64,000 nucleotides of DNA from JBALVT01 sp965262875. Lineage in GTDB: Bacteria > Pseudomonadota > Gammaproteobacteria > Pseudomonadales > Halieaceae. Below the pieces are notes generated by a model. The model worked only from the letters and a program-made list of their open reading frames with translations, was not told the origin of the DNA and made no database searches. Below are positions 49,864-57,779 of this stretch, piece after piece; position 1 is the stretch's first letter; every line of letters starts with the position of its first letter. The position numbers were made by a program, and so were the translations under genes. The stretch spans positions 1-64,000 of the forward strand of contig OZ253570.1 in assembly GCA_965262875.1 (NCBI GenBank). Reading direction: 5' to 3'.

Positions 49864-51344
49864 GGCGCGCTCCGCCGGATACGTACTTTGCGGCTGCCGG
49901 CCTGAAGCCAGATGTCGCGGATCACGCGGTCGGCCACGAGCCGTGTGCCGCCTGCGTCCACGCGGGTATTCAGCGCTTTGTTTTCTTCACCCCGTCCCGG
50001 CACCACGGTGGGCAGGGTGCCGCGATATGCGGGGTGCAGATCGATATAGGTTTTGCGCCCGTCGGTATAGACCCGCACCGGGCGAAACGCGGCCTTGCCG
50101 GTGACGCTGAAGCGAAAATCAAGGCGGCCCGGATCGCGCAGGCCCGCGCTGGTGTTCAAGCCGGCCTTTGCCAGCCGTGCCTTGCGGTTTGCGGCGGCGG
50201 TGCGGCGGGCCGCCTTGGCACTGGCGGCGACGGATGCTTTACCGGCTTTGCGCGTGGCAATGCGCGCGGCCGCCATCCGTGCTGCGGTGTCGGGATAGCT
50301 GAAGGCCAGGATCGGGGTGTGAACATCCGGATCATTGACCAGATTGATGGTGTAGAGCCGCCGGTCGGTCGGGATTACCAGATTGGTTAATCCCGCGTCA
50401 TCCGAGGGTTTGATTTCCAGAATGACGGTCTCGGGATCACTGCCCTGGACCTTGACCGTCACCTGCCAGCGCGCGGTGTCGCCCCAGGACGGCGTGTCGG
50501 TCAGCACCTCGCCGGCTTCCAGCTCGATATAGCAAACAATGAACGGGGCGCAGAACGCGGTCGGAATGGCGGCGCCAAATGTGGTGACAACCCGGCCTGC
50601 CGCCCCCAATGCCACGGGGCCGGCGCGCTCCAGCCAGCGGCTGGACACATCCCGGGTGCGGCTGGCCTGGCTATCGACAGGGGCCCCGCTTGACGGAGGT
50701 GCGGGTGCAGGCCCCGCATCGATGTCATTCCCGGTGTCTGCGGGGGTTGTGTTCGTGCCCAATGCGGCAATAACCCAGGCGCGAAAGCCGAGATCGGTGC
50801 CCCCCGTTGCCACAGCACCGCGCCAAAACCGGCGCGCGGCGTTCAGGGGATCAGGGGGCGTGTTTGTTTCAGGCGGGGCAGATGCGGGCGCACCGGAGCG
50901 GTCCGCTTTGCGCCAGCGGTCTGGCGGTGCGGCTGTGTCTGTAGCTTCAGACCCGGGCGTTTCAGAGGTGGCTGTTGTCTGCGTGGCCGGATCCGGCGTG
51001 GCGGGCGCGGGCTTGACTGGATCCGGCGTGCTCTGCGGGGTGGCACCGTCTGTCATAGACGCGCGGTCAGCCGCGGGTGTATCAGCTGTGTTCAAGGGGG
51101 TGCGGTCGCCCATCGACGCCGCCGGGCGGGTTTCCGCGGGGGTTTCTTTGGGGCTGCCCGCGGTGGCGTCCACAGGAGCATCGACAGGGGCGTCGACGGT
51201 GGCGTCCACAGGGGCCGCTTTTGGCCCCATGAGCTGTTCCGGTGTCTGGTCCGGTGTTGTCTGGGCCTGCCCCGCCGCCGCCACGATGAGCGCGGCGCAA
51301 AGCAGGGTGATGTGAAGTCGCGGGATGTGAAACCTGTGTCTCAT
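49860..51344 (-). CDS. trbG: TrbG/VirB9 outer-membrane channel protein with an extended N-terminus
   Basis: A 494-residue protein with a signal peptide (LHITLLCAALIVAAAGQAQ), then a low-complexity Pro/Thr/Asp-rich region (30-220, with APVDATVDAPVDAPVD repeats), then the VirB9/TrbG core (VVTTFGAAIPTAFCAPFIVC, NLVIPTDRRLYTINLV, FRPVRVYTDGRKTYIDLHPA). It forms the outer-membrane ring with VirB7 and VirB10. Typical TrbG is 270-300 residues, so the linker is an addition. Overlaps trbC and the trbH frame by ATGA. Confidence 0.92.
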   Translation of the reverse strand: MRHRFHIPRLHITLLCAALIVAAAGQAQTTPDQTPEQLMGPKAAPVDATVDAPVDAPVDATAGSPKETPAETRPAASMGDRTPLNTADTPAADRASMTDGATPQSTPDPVKPAPATPDPATQTTATSETPGSEATDTAAPPDRWRKADRSGAPASAPPETNTPPDPLNAARRFWRGAVATGGTDLGFRAWVIAALGTNTTPADTGNDIDAGPAPAPPSSGAPVDSQASRTRDVSSRWLERAGPVALGAAGRVVTTFGAAIPTAFCAPFIVCYIELEAGEVLTDTPSWGDTARWQVTVKVQGSDPETVILEIKPSDDAGLTNLVIPTDRRLYTINLVNDPDVHTPILAFSYPDTAARMAAARIATRKAGKASVAASAKAARRTAAANRKARLAKAGLNTSAGLRDPGRLDFRFSVTGKAAFRPVRVYTDGRKTYIDLHPAYRGTLPTVVPGRGEENKALNTRVDAGGTRLVADRVIRDIWLQAGSRKVRIRRSAP

Positions 51345-51808
51345 GGCTGGTCGTCCCCGTCAGGCGGCGAGAGGCGCAACAGATCAGGCTGCGGTCGCAA
51401 AGCATCGGTAAAATCTGATAGGCTCGTGTTTGACAGGCCTGTGTCTTGTGGGGCAGGTTCTGACCAGAGCGCAGGCGGGGTCTGGCTGAATTCCGGCAGA
51501 TCAGCAGCTCTTTCCCCGCCAAAGAGGTTGGTCATCACCGTGCCGGCCAGGATAACAATGCCGCCGGCAATCACGATGATCGGCATGCGGCGCGAAAACC
51601 CGGAAAACTCGCCGCCAATGGCCAGCACACCGACGGTGACGACCAGGGCGATGATCACCACCGCATAGGCAAACGGCCCGGTGATGAAATCGGTGAATTT
51701 CAGCAGCGGCGACTCGGTCCCGAACAACGCGTCCGTCGCCCGGGCGGGCGTCGCAACGATGATCAGGGCGGGGAGTGCAAAAAACGAGAGGTTACGCGGA
51801 AAAGTCAT
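51341..51808 (-). CDS. trbC: TrbC/VirB2 pilin
   Basis: From ATG 51808, inside the 3' end of trbB, the protein has a signal peptide (FFALPALIIVATPARA) and two hydrophobic helices (GPFAYAVVIIALVVTVGVLA and IIVIAGGIVILAGTVMTNLF) in the TrbC pattern. It is the major pilus subunit, processed in RP4-like systems by TraF and joined head to tail. The C-terminal tail of about 55 polar residues is longer than usual. ATGA overlap with trbG. Confidence 0.93.
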   Translation of the reverse strand: MTFPRNLSFFALPALIIVATPARATDALFGTESPLLKFTDFITGPFAYAVVIIALVVTVGVLAIGGEFSGFSRRMPIIVIAGGIVILAGTVMTNLFGGERAADLPEFSQTPPALWSEPAPQDTGLSNTSLSDFTDALRPQPDLLRLSPPDGDDQP

Positions 51809-52715
51809 AGGTGGTCTCCAGTGTTCGGATGCCGTCCGCGCCGGGGCGCATCGCGGCAATGGTTTCAACAACGGGGCGGTCGCGCCCGCGTCGCACAAAG
51901 ATAATGACATCAAGACTGTCCATCAGTGCCGGTGTGGGATCGGTTTGCATCACTTCGGTGGCGAGCAACCTCAGCCGCGGGATCACTTCGGCGGCCGAGT
52001 TGGCGTGCAGGGTGACCAGCCCGCCGGGATGGCCGGTGTTCCAGGCCTTGATCAGCGTCATCAGCACCTGCCCCTCGCGCACCTCGCCGACCACAATCCG
52101 GTCAGGGGCCTGTCTGAGGGCGGACACCAGCAGCGCGTCCATAGGGATGGTTTTGGAACTGCGCATCGCCACGCTGTTTTCAAGCGGCGAGCGGATCTCG
52201 GGCGTGTCTTCAATGGTGATCAGCCGGGTTTCCGGTGCGATCTCCGCGAGATGCAGCAGGCAGGCATTCAGCAGGGTGGTTTTGCCGGAGCCGGTTGCGC
52301 CTGCAATCAGGATATTGCTTTTATCTGCAATCGCCTTCGCCACAAGCGCGCGGGCGGCGTCTTGCGGGATATAGTCGGCCAGGGGCACCACCTGATCGCG
52401 GTGACGGCGGATTGAAAACTCCGGAGCTTCGACCACGGGCGGGATCAGGGCCTCGATCCGGTGCGGGGTTCCGGGAATGCGCCCTGAAAAGATCGGGGTC
52501 TCGGTGGTGATGCTGGCGCTTGACCACGTTGCGCACCAGCGCACGAACCGGTCTGCCCGGTCGCGCTCCAGCGTGCCCCAAAGCGCGGGCGGCTGGCCGA
52601 AACGCTCGACCCAGACGTCCCGGGACGGATTGCAGCTGATTTCAACCACGTCCGGCTCTTCAAGCACTTGTGCCAGAGGGCCAAGCACGCTGGTAATATT
52701 GGTGGTACCGGTCAT
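51792..52715 (-). CDS. trbB: TrbB/VirB11 traffic ATPase
   Basis: A 307-residue protein with Walker A GATGSGKTTLL (139-149), the Asp box LITIEDTPEIRSP, Walker B region APDRIVVGEVREGQ and the His box GGLVTLHANSAAEV. This hexameric ATPase switches the channel between pilus assembly and DNA export. It is the first core gene of the trb operon after a small 60-residue gene. Overlaps trbC. Confidence 0.96.
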   Translation of the reverse strand: MTGTTNITSVLGPLAQVLEEPDVVEISCNPSRDVWVERFGQPPALWGTLERDRADRFVRWCATWSSASITTETPIFSGRIPGTPHRIEALIPPVVEAPEFSIRRHRDQVVPLADYIPQDAARALVAKAIADKSNILIAGATGSGKTTLLNACLLHLAEIAPETRLITIEDTPEIRSPLENSVAMRSSKTIPMDALLVSALRQAPDRIVVGEVREGQVLMTLIKAWNTGHPGGLVTLHANSAAEVIPRLRLLATEVMQTDPTPALMDSLDVIIFVRRGRDRPVVETIAAMRPGADGIRTLETTYDFSA

Positions 52716-52894
52716 TCTAAATCCTTTTTGTTCGACGCGGGGTCGCGGTCTTCGTCTGCCCGCTCATCTGCACCCGGCAGATAGTCTTCGTCTTCAAACC
52801 TTTCAAAACAGGTAAAAACACCCGCGCTGACACCCGGGTACAGCATCCGGACGGGGAAGGTCAGGATATCGGATATGGTCTCAATGCTCCGCAT
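52712..52894 (-). CDS. Small hypothetical protein at the head of the trb operon
   Basis: A 60-residue frame (MRSIETISDILTFPVRMLYP, then FTCFERFEDEDYLPGADERA). It overlaps trbB by ATGA, which supports coupling. No membrane helix or signal is clear. It lies just downstream of the putative promoter zone between trbB and the divergent trbD. Function unknown. Confidence 0.55.
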   Translation of the reverse strand: MRSIETISDILTFPVRMLYPGVSAGVFTCFERFEDEDYLPGADERADEDRDPASNKKDLE

Positions 52895-52950
52895 CGTATT
52901 GCCCTTTCTTTGTGGTTTGATTCCAGGGGGCGTGTGCTATAGTCGACCCC

Positions 52951-53328
52951 ATGCGTCCTGTGACATATATCGACCTTGAGCTGGCCCGCCCGCCAATGAT
53001 CCTTGGCTGTGAGCGGCTGCCGTTTGTGGCCCTCGTGGGCGGCGTGGTTTTTGCCCTGATTGCGGTCTTCGGGATTTCCTTCAATGGGCTGATTGCCTGC
53101 GCGATGCTGCTGGTGACCGGCATCGGGGCGCTGCGCCGTGCGGCGGCATATGACCCGCTTTTGTTCGCCGTGCTGTTTCGCGCGCTGCGCTTGCCGCGCA
53201 GCCTGCCCGAAGTGCCGGACGTGGTTGAAAAGCTGCCGCCCCTGCCCTTTGTCGGATATGAATATCCGCCCCGCAATAACGCGGCCGCGCGCGTTATGGA
53301 CGGCTCCAAGGCGCGTCCGAAGGCGTGA
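52951..53328 (+). CDS. trbD: TrbD/VirB3-like protein on the opposite strand
   Basis: A 125-residue protein (MRPVTYIDLELARPPMILGC, ERLPFVALVGGVVFALIAVF, GISFNGLIACAMLLVTGIGA) with the TrbD/VirB3 layout: an N-terminal PPMILGCER motif and two adjacent membrane helices, then YDPLLFAVLFRALRLPR. VirB3 works with VirB4. In other trb operons trbD lies between trbC and trbE on the same strand; here it is divergent from trbB, 56 bp upstream of the operon. A palindromic repeat follows the stop. Confidence 0.82.
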   Translation: MRPVTYIDLELARPPMILGCERLPFVALVGGVVFALIAVFGISFNGLIACAMLLVTGIGALRRAAAYDPLLFAVLFRALRLPRSLPEVPDVVEKLPPLPFVGYEYPPRNNAAARVMDGSKARPKA

Positions 53329-53332
53329 TGAT

Positions 53333-53420
53333 CTGCCCAACGGGCCTCTCGACTTCTCGCGCATGTGATGCGCTGCCAGTCCAATAGGGTATGTGATACC
53401 CTGCCGGCCCAATGGGTCCG
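53333..53420. repeat. Palindromic repeat units after trbD
   Basis: Two perfect hairpins with different stems: GCGCATGTGATGCGC (53359-53373) and GGGTATGTGATACCC (53387-53401). Flanks are CCCAACGGGCCTCTCGACTT and CTGCCGGCCCAATGGG, the same pieces that make the traB repeat. Confidence 0.85.
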
Positions 53421-53524
53421 AGATGCTGTCGGGTGCTGTGCGGGCCGCGCGCCCTGTGGCCGGGTATTCGGCAACCCCCGTGAGGCTGCCTGCACCTGAA
53501 CTCCGGGTCATCGCAGAGACGGGC

Positions 53525-54160
53525 TTATTCATAACGCACGCCCTTTCTCCAATCCCACGGAGCAATGAACGGGCCTGTCCAGATACCTGTTTTGGTTGCC
53601 CTTGCCTGGTTTTCGACATCAACGTAGGCAGTCGAGTACTTGCGGTAAGCCATAGCCCAACCAAAACGAACGATAGTTTTGTTGATGTTTTTGCTTTTGT
53701 AAAAGCAGGTGCCGATGTGACGGCCATAGCGGTCATTTCCGCTGATGTTGCAGCTAATCGTTTTACGACCAACCAGTTTTGATATGTTGTTGGCAATTCT
53801 TTGTCCGCAGCGCCACGGGCTTCCATTCTCTGTATAGCAGTTCTGGCTGCTTTCGGGCGCATCGATGCCCGCAAGTCTTATGCGTTGACCGTGGATTTCA
53901 AAAGTATCGCCATCGATGACAGATACTGTCCCTTCAAGTGTTTCACCAGCATGTGAAATGGTCGGGAACAAAGCCGCTATAATACATGTCGAGAGAACGA
54001 GAGCATGCCGTTGGCTGGCAAGGCCTTGCCTGCAAGCCCCGTTGGGACGCCTGCCCGGGAAGTCGAGAGTCCGAAACGCAGCGAAGCGGGATGCAATATA
54101 AAGGCAATGTGCTTTAAGCGGGAAATGTATTTGCCATATCTTTCTGGAATGGGTGTCCAC
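53525..54160 (-). CDS. Exported thermonuclease-family (SNase) nuclease
   Basis: The mature domain (GTVSVIDGDTFEIHGQRIRL, AGIDAPESSQNCY, DRYGRHIGTCFY, GWAMAYRKYS, GIWTGPFIAPWDWR) is a staphylococcal nuclease fold with catalytic Arg/Glu/Asp residues in the usual places. A signal-like segment (ALVLSTCIIAALFPTISHA) precedes it. GTG 54160 was chosen because AAGGAG lies just upstream and no closer start exists; the region between it and the signal contains a repeat-like insertion (54001-54070). Such nucleases are common on conjugative plasmids. Role in transfer unknown. Confidence 0.82.
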   Translation of the reverse strand: MDTHSRKIWQIHFPLKAHCLYIASRFAAFRTLDFPGRRPNGACRQGLASQRHALVLSTCIIAALFPTISHAGETLEGTVSVIDGDTFEIHGQRIRLAGIDAPESSQNCYTENGSPWRCGQRIANNISKLVGRKTISCNISGNDRYGRHIGTCFYKSKNINKTIVRFGWAMAYRKYSTAYVDVENQARATKTGIWTGPFIAPWDWRKGVRYE

Positions 54161-54369
54161 GGGATTGCTCCTTTTTTGTTGATGTGGTTTCCGGACGCCT
54201 GCGCGCCGGTGCCCGCGTTCGGGCCGGTGCCCGCGTTCGGGTCGGTGGCTGCCGGCGTGGTTCAGCATGGTGTACGGGGATGGTGTGCTCAGAGGCCATT
54301 ATGCAGCCCCCATGCGTCGCGCGGTCATGCATCGTGCGGTCATGCGCAGCGCGGTCATGCGCTTGTTGT

Positions 54370-54447
54370 GGCGCGGCGTTTGAAATTGTACAAACGCCGC
54401 GCCTTCCCCCATAGTAGTCATGTGAAAGAAAAACTAAGGAGGAATTC
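54370..54447 (+). promoter_or_regulatory. Structured leader L1 of the first 160-aa gene
   Basis: GGCGCGGCGTTT (54370-54381) pairs perfectly with AAACGCCGCGCC (54392-54403). CTTCC just after it can pair with GGAGG of the ribosome site (54438-54447 area). Preceded by GCTTGTTGT, which also precedes L2 and L3. Confidence 0.65.
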
Positions 54448-54449
54448 TT

Positions 54450-54932
54450 ATGCCCGGTTCTCTTTTGGGCTTTATTGAAGATTTGGTCACACCACATGAT
54501 CGCGACCTGCGTGCCTTTTGTGTTAGAAACCTTAATCAGGAAGTCGTGCGAACAAGAAACGAGGCGTTTGGAGCGGTGCGAAAATTCCATCCGGCAAAGG
54601 CGTATCAAGAAGACTTTCGCAAAGCAGAATTTGCGTGCCAGCAAGGTTGGAATCATCAATGGCCCCGCCACACCTATCTGGAACTCCCGTTTCATTGGCT
54701 CAACCTGATGGGCTTTCGCCTTGCGGTGGAAAGGGGCCTCGTTATGGGTGGGTTGGGTGCAGTGAAAACGGTGGCAGCAGTGGAATTGGGACTGTCGCGC
54801 GGGGAAACAGAACAATGGACTGTCGAACTTCTCTTTAATGTCTATTGCGACACCAAGTTGCGTGAGCAGTGGGATTATGAAGGGTGTCGGTTCCGCCTTA
54901 ATGAACAGGCCAAACAGATTGAATACTGCTAA
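54450..54932 (+). CDS. Duplicated hypothetical 160-aa protein, copy 1
   Basis: A 160-residue protein (MPGSLLGFIEDLVTPHDRDL, WPRHTYLELPFHWLNLMGFR, VMGGLGAVKTVAAVELGLSR) with a strong AAGGAGG ribosome site. Codon use is AT-richer than the surrounding transfer genes. It is nearly identical to copy 2 (Cys versus Phe in the GCRFRL/GFRFRL segment). No family recognised: a soluble alpha-helical protein, with a possible short hydrophobic segment at about 97-115. The opposite strand is also open over a long stretch, which is probably coincidental. Encoded against the minus-strand transfer operon. Confidence 0.7.
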   Translation: MPGSLLGFIEDLVTPHDRDLRAFCVRNLNQEVVRTRNEAFGAVRKFHPAKAYQEDFRKAEFACQQGWNHQWPRHTYLELPFHWLNLMGFRLAVERGLVMGGLGAVKTVAAVELGLSRGETEQWTVELLFNVYCDTKLREQWDYEGCRFRLNEQAKQIEYC

Positions 54933-55155
54933 ATCACTGACTCTGTGAACATGATGTGACGGGAAGACCCACCGCCAGTCAAATGAGCGCAGGGGCCGGC
55001 GGGCCGGTGCCAGCGTTCGGGCCGGTGCCCGCGTTCGGGCCGGTGCCCGCGTTCGGGTCGGTGGCTGTTGGCGTGGTCCAGCCTGGTGTACGGGGATGGT
55101 GTGCTCAGAGGCCATTATGTGGCCCCCATGCGTCGCGCGGTCATGCGCTTGTTGT

Positions 55156-55233
55156 GGCGCGGCGTTTGAAATTGTACAAACGCCGCGCCTTCCCCCATAG
55201 TAGTCATGTGAAAGAAAAACTAAGGAGGAATTC
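55156..55233 (+). promoter_or_regulatory. Structured leader L2 of the second 160-aa gene
   Basis: Same hairpin as L1 at a 786-bp offset (55156-55167 with 55178-55189), same anti-ribosome-site tract and AAGGAGG. The upstream 15-bp repeats are fewer here than in L1. Confidence 0.65.
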
Positions 55234-55235
55234 TT

Positions 55236-55718
55236 ATGCCCGGTTCTCTTTTGGGCTTTATTGAAGATTTGGTCACACCACATGATCGCGACCTGCGTGC
55301 CTTTTGTGTTAGAAACCTTAATCAGGAAGTCGTGCGAACAAGAAACGAGGCGTTTGGAGCGGTGCGAAAATTCCATCCGGCAAAGGCGTATCAAGAAGAC
55401 TTTCGCAAAGCAGAATTTGCGTGCCAGCAAGGTTGGAATCATCAATGGCCCCGCCACACCTATCTGGAACTCCCGTTTCATTGGCTCAACCTGATGGGCT
55501 TTCGCCTTGCGGTGGAAAGGGGCCTCGTTATGGGTGGGTTGGGTGCAGTGAAAACGGTGGCAGCAGTGGAATTGGGACTGTCGCGCGGGGAAACAGAACA
55601 ATGGACTGTCGAACTTCTCTTTAATGTCTATTGCGATACCAAGTTGCGTGAGCAGTGGGATTATGAAGGGTTTCGGTTCCGCCTTAATGAACAGGCCAAA
55701 CAGATTGAATACTGCTAA
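55236..55718 (+). CDS. Duplicated hypothetical 160-aa protein, copy 2
   Basis: Copy of the 54450-54932 gene with one amino-acid change near the C-terminus (GFRFRLNEQAKQIEYC) and one silent change (GAC to GAT). Its near identity shows that the 786-bp duplication is very recent, or that the copies are kept alike. Same leader and ribosome site. No family recognised. Confidence 0.7.
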   Translation: MPGSLLGFIEDLVTPHDRDLRAFCVRNLNQEVVRTRNEAFGAVRKFHPAKAYQEDFRKAEFACQQGWNHQWPRHTYLELPFHWLNLMGFRLAVERGLVMGGLGAVKTVAAVELGLSRGETEQWTVELLFNVYCDTKLREQWDYEGFRFRLNEQAKQIEYC

Positions 55719-55882
55719 ATCACTGACTCTGTGAACATGATGTGACGGGAAGACCCACCGCCAGTCAAATGAGCGCAGGGGCCGGCGGGCCGGTGCCAGC
55801 GTTCGGGCCGGTGCCCGCGTTCGGGTCGGTGGCTGTTGGCGTGGTCCAGCCTGGTGTACGGGGATGGTGTGCTCAGAGGCCA

Positions 55883-56155
55883 TCACACAGCCTTGCCTGA
55901 TCGGCGCCCCGGGAACGGGAATGCGCCAGGCCACACCTGCGGTCCCGTATTGGCGTGGTCGCCGGTTTTGGCAGGAACCGACCTTTGGGCGAAGGCAACC
56001 AGTTCTGTCGCACCCGTGGGAAAATCAAGTGTGATGTCATAAATTATCTCGCCGGACTTCTCCTGGCGGAGGGCAGACATCTCGCCCACCCGTGGGTAGG
56101 TCCACTCTCCATCAGGGCCGAGGATGGGAACCGTGATTGTGTATTGCTCAGACAT
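55883..56155 (-). CDS. Hypothetical 90-aa protein
   Basis: A 90-residue protein starting MSEQYTITVPILGPDGEWTY after an AAAGG ribosome site. The middle (SGEIIYDITLDFPTGATELV) looks like a small beta-rich domain. The last residues run into the truncated cassette leader block, so the C-terminus may have been changed by that duplication. Family not recognised. It faces away from the DUF1640-like gene, so the two share a promoter region at 56156-56262. Confidence 0.6.
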   Translation of the reverse strand: MSEQYTITVPILGPDGEWTYPRVGEMSALRQEKSGEIIYDITLDFPTGATELVAFAQRSVPAKTGDHANTGPQVWPGAFPFPGRRSGKAV

Positions 56156-56262
56156 GGTTGTATCCTTTCTGTTGGCCAGCTCGAGTCAGGGGGTGTGGGA
56201 TTGAATCTTCTGGCGTTTTGGGTCGGGTGTGTTTAACTAATGTCAGAAAAGGATATTCAGTT

Positions 56263-56718
56263 ATGGCACAATCGGTCAGCATCGACACTCTGAAAGCATC
56301 GGAAACCCTGCAAGCCGCCGGTCTGGATGCCACATCGGCCAAGGCTGTGGTGGGCGTGATCAGCGAGGCGATCGCCACGACAGCGGCGACCAAACATGAT
56401 CTGGAGAAGACCGAAACCCGGCTGACACAGAATATCAATACAGAGATTGCAGAACTGCGCGCCGAGATGAATATCGGCTTTACCACGCTGGACAAGAAGA
56501 TCGACGTCCAGTTTGCCACGCTTGACAAGAAGATCGACGTCCAGTTTGCCACGCTTGACAAGAAGATCGCCGTCCAGGGGGCGCAGTTGCGCGGCGAGAT
56601 ATCGGACAGCGTCAACAGGATGACACGCAATGTAGCGGGTCTGATCGGCCTGGCGCTTGGTTTGGCGGCACTCTGGAGCGTCTTCGGCCCCGTCGCGTCA
56701 AAAGTGCTGTCTTTGTAA
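56263..56718 (+). CDS. DUF1640-like coiled-coil membrane-anchored protein with 33-bp repeats
   Basis: A 151-residue protein from ATG 56263 (MAQSVSIDTLKASETLQAAG). Layout: N-terminal DTL...LQAAGLDATSAKAV region, coiled coil, and a C-terminal membrane helix (NVAGLIGLALGLAALWSVFG). The coiled coil includes an 11-residue repeat (FATLDKKIDVQ, with variants FTTLDKKIDVQ and FATLDKKIAVQ) encoded by near-perfect 33-bp repeats. It is a paralogue of the gene at 13600-13956. Function unknown. It lies between the tandem 160-aa copies and the 130-aa cassette. Confidence 0.75.
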   Translation: MAQSVSIDTLKASETLQAAGLDATSAKAVVGVISEAIATTAATKHDLEKTETRLTQNINTEIAELRAEMNIGFTTLDKKIDVQFATLDKKIDVQFATLDKKIAVQGAQLRGEISDSVNRMTRNVAGLIGLALGLAALWSVFGPVASKVLSL

Positions 56719-57063
56719 GGCTTTGCACCGCAGGCCTGACCTGATGCGCGGGTTGGAGTGGCTCTGAACCCGTCATATTGCTGAAGAGATACAGTCGCCG
56801 TCATGGCGCATTCTCCCCGGTGGATTTCCCCGCTTTGCCATTCAAATCTGCTTCGGTTCCGGCCGGTTTCCGAACGGCTGCGCGCCGGTGCCCGCGTTCG
56901 GGTCGGTGCCCGCGTTCGGGCCGGTGGCTGTCGGCGTGGTCCAGCCTGATGTACGGGGATGGTGTGCTCAGAGGCCATTATGCAGCCCCCATGCGTCGCG
57001 CGGTCATGCGTCGCGCGGTCATGCGTCGTGCGGTCATGCGCAGCGCGGTCATGCGCTTGTTGT

Positions 57064-57142
57064 GGCGAGGCGTCCGTGTTTGCACAGATGCCTCGCCTTC
57101 CTTTATATTGGAATTTCTAGCAACCATATAAAGGAATCCAAT
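57064..57142 (+). promoter_or_regulatory. Structured leader L3 of the 130-aa gene
   Basis: First hairpin: GGCGAGGCGT (57064-57073) with ATGCCTCGCC (57088-57097), the same position as in L1 but with a C-G pair changed to A-T on both sides. Second hairpin: CCTTTATAT (57100-57108) with ATATAAAGG (57126-57134), which contains the ribosome site. Confidence 0.7.
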
Positions 57143-57535
57143 ATGACTCTTTCTGATATCGGTCGAACAGGTGCTGTTACCGAGCAAGACTTCGACTATG
57201 AGGTCTATCGGCTCATGCAAGAGTTGCAGAGAGGTCACCCGCTTGTGCGCCTGAGGGCCGACATGACTTCTGACGCCGCAACGCTGGCCTTGCGTCAGAA
57301 CGCCAACGGGCTCATCAGGGATTTGGCAACAAACCCCAATATGGTGGATATGGTTGATACACGGCAAAAGGTACGCAAATACACGGCGCTTCTGGCGGTG
57401 GAGCGCATGCTGTCGTATGGCGGGGGTATCGAACTCGATTTCCCCGGGGATGAGATTGCCAGAATATACAGCCCCGCCAAACAGCATCCGAAAGAGGGCT
57501 TCGACCTGCGGATGCTTGATCTGAAGTTCCTCTGA
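57143..57535 (+). CDS. Hypothetical 130-aa protein with a structured leader
   Basis: A 130-residue protein (MTLSDIGRTGAVTEQDFDYE, RLRADMTSDAATLALRQNAN, RKYTALLAVERMLSYGGGIE), soluble and helical. Its leader is related to those of the 160-aa genes, but the proteins show no clear similarity. A second copy of its leader lies 606 bp downstream without this gene. Family not recognised. Encoded on the strand opposite to the pilus and trb operons. Confidence 0.65.
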   Translation: MTLSDIGRTGAVTEQDFDYEVYRLMQELQRGHPLVRLRADMTSDAATLALRQNANGLIRDLATNPNMVDMVDTRQKVRKYTALLAVERMLSYGGGIELDFPGDEIARIYSPAKQHPKEGFDLRMLDLKFL

Positions 57536-57669
57536 AATTTTGAGGCAAAACAGTCCGGGCATGGTGTCACAAAACGGAGCCGGCACGGAAACGCGGTCCA
57601 GGGGCATGCGGCTGGGCGTCTGGTTGCGGGGCGCGTACTCAGTCATGGCCGGCCCCCGCACATATTTGT

Positions 57670-57751
57670 GGCGAGGCGTCCGTGGTTGCACAGATGCCGC
57701 GCCTTCCTTTATATTGGAATTTCTAGCAACCATATAAAGGAATTCGCTATG
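57670..57751 (+). repeat. Solitary leader copy L4
   Basis: Repeats L3 almost exactly, including the ribosome-site hairpin (57706-57714 with 57732-57740), but one arm of the first hairpin has a mismatch (GCCGCGCC). It leads into an ATG at 57749 with only a 41-codon frame overlapping the 3' end of the prepilin peptidase gene. It is a remnant of a duplicated cassette. Confidence 0.7.
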
Positions 57752-57779
57752 CATTCGGGCGGGGGTTTGAAAAACGGTG

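Larger units (their letters stand above)
54203..55888 (+). repeat. Tandem duplication (786-bp period) with minisatellites
   Basis: Positions 54203-54988 and 54989-55774 are near-identical at a 786-bp offset (two differences in the coding part), and the head of a third copy continues to about 55888. Each period has an 18-bp minisatellite (GGTGCCCGCGTTCGGGCC), a conserved block ending GGTGTGCTCAGAGGCCAT, 15-bp repeats (CATGCGTCGCGCGGT), a hairpin leader and one 160-codon gene. Confidence 0.92.

Noticed and set aside
52861..53874. A 337-codon minus-strand frame upstream of trbB
   Set aside because: It is antisense to the VirB3-like gene and part of the nuclease gene, and it has no recognisable domains.
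54114..55934. A 606-codon minus-strand frame with repeated blocks (MASEHTIPVHQAGPR, TRAPAR repeats)
   Set aside because: It lies antisense to the two 160-aa genes, which have strong ribosome sites. The open frame comes from the tandem duplication and GC-rich minisatellites.
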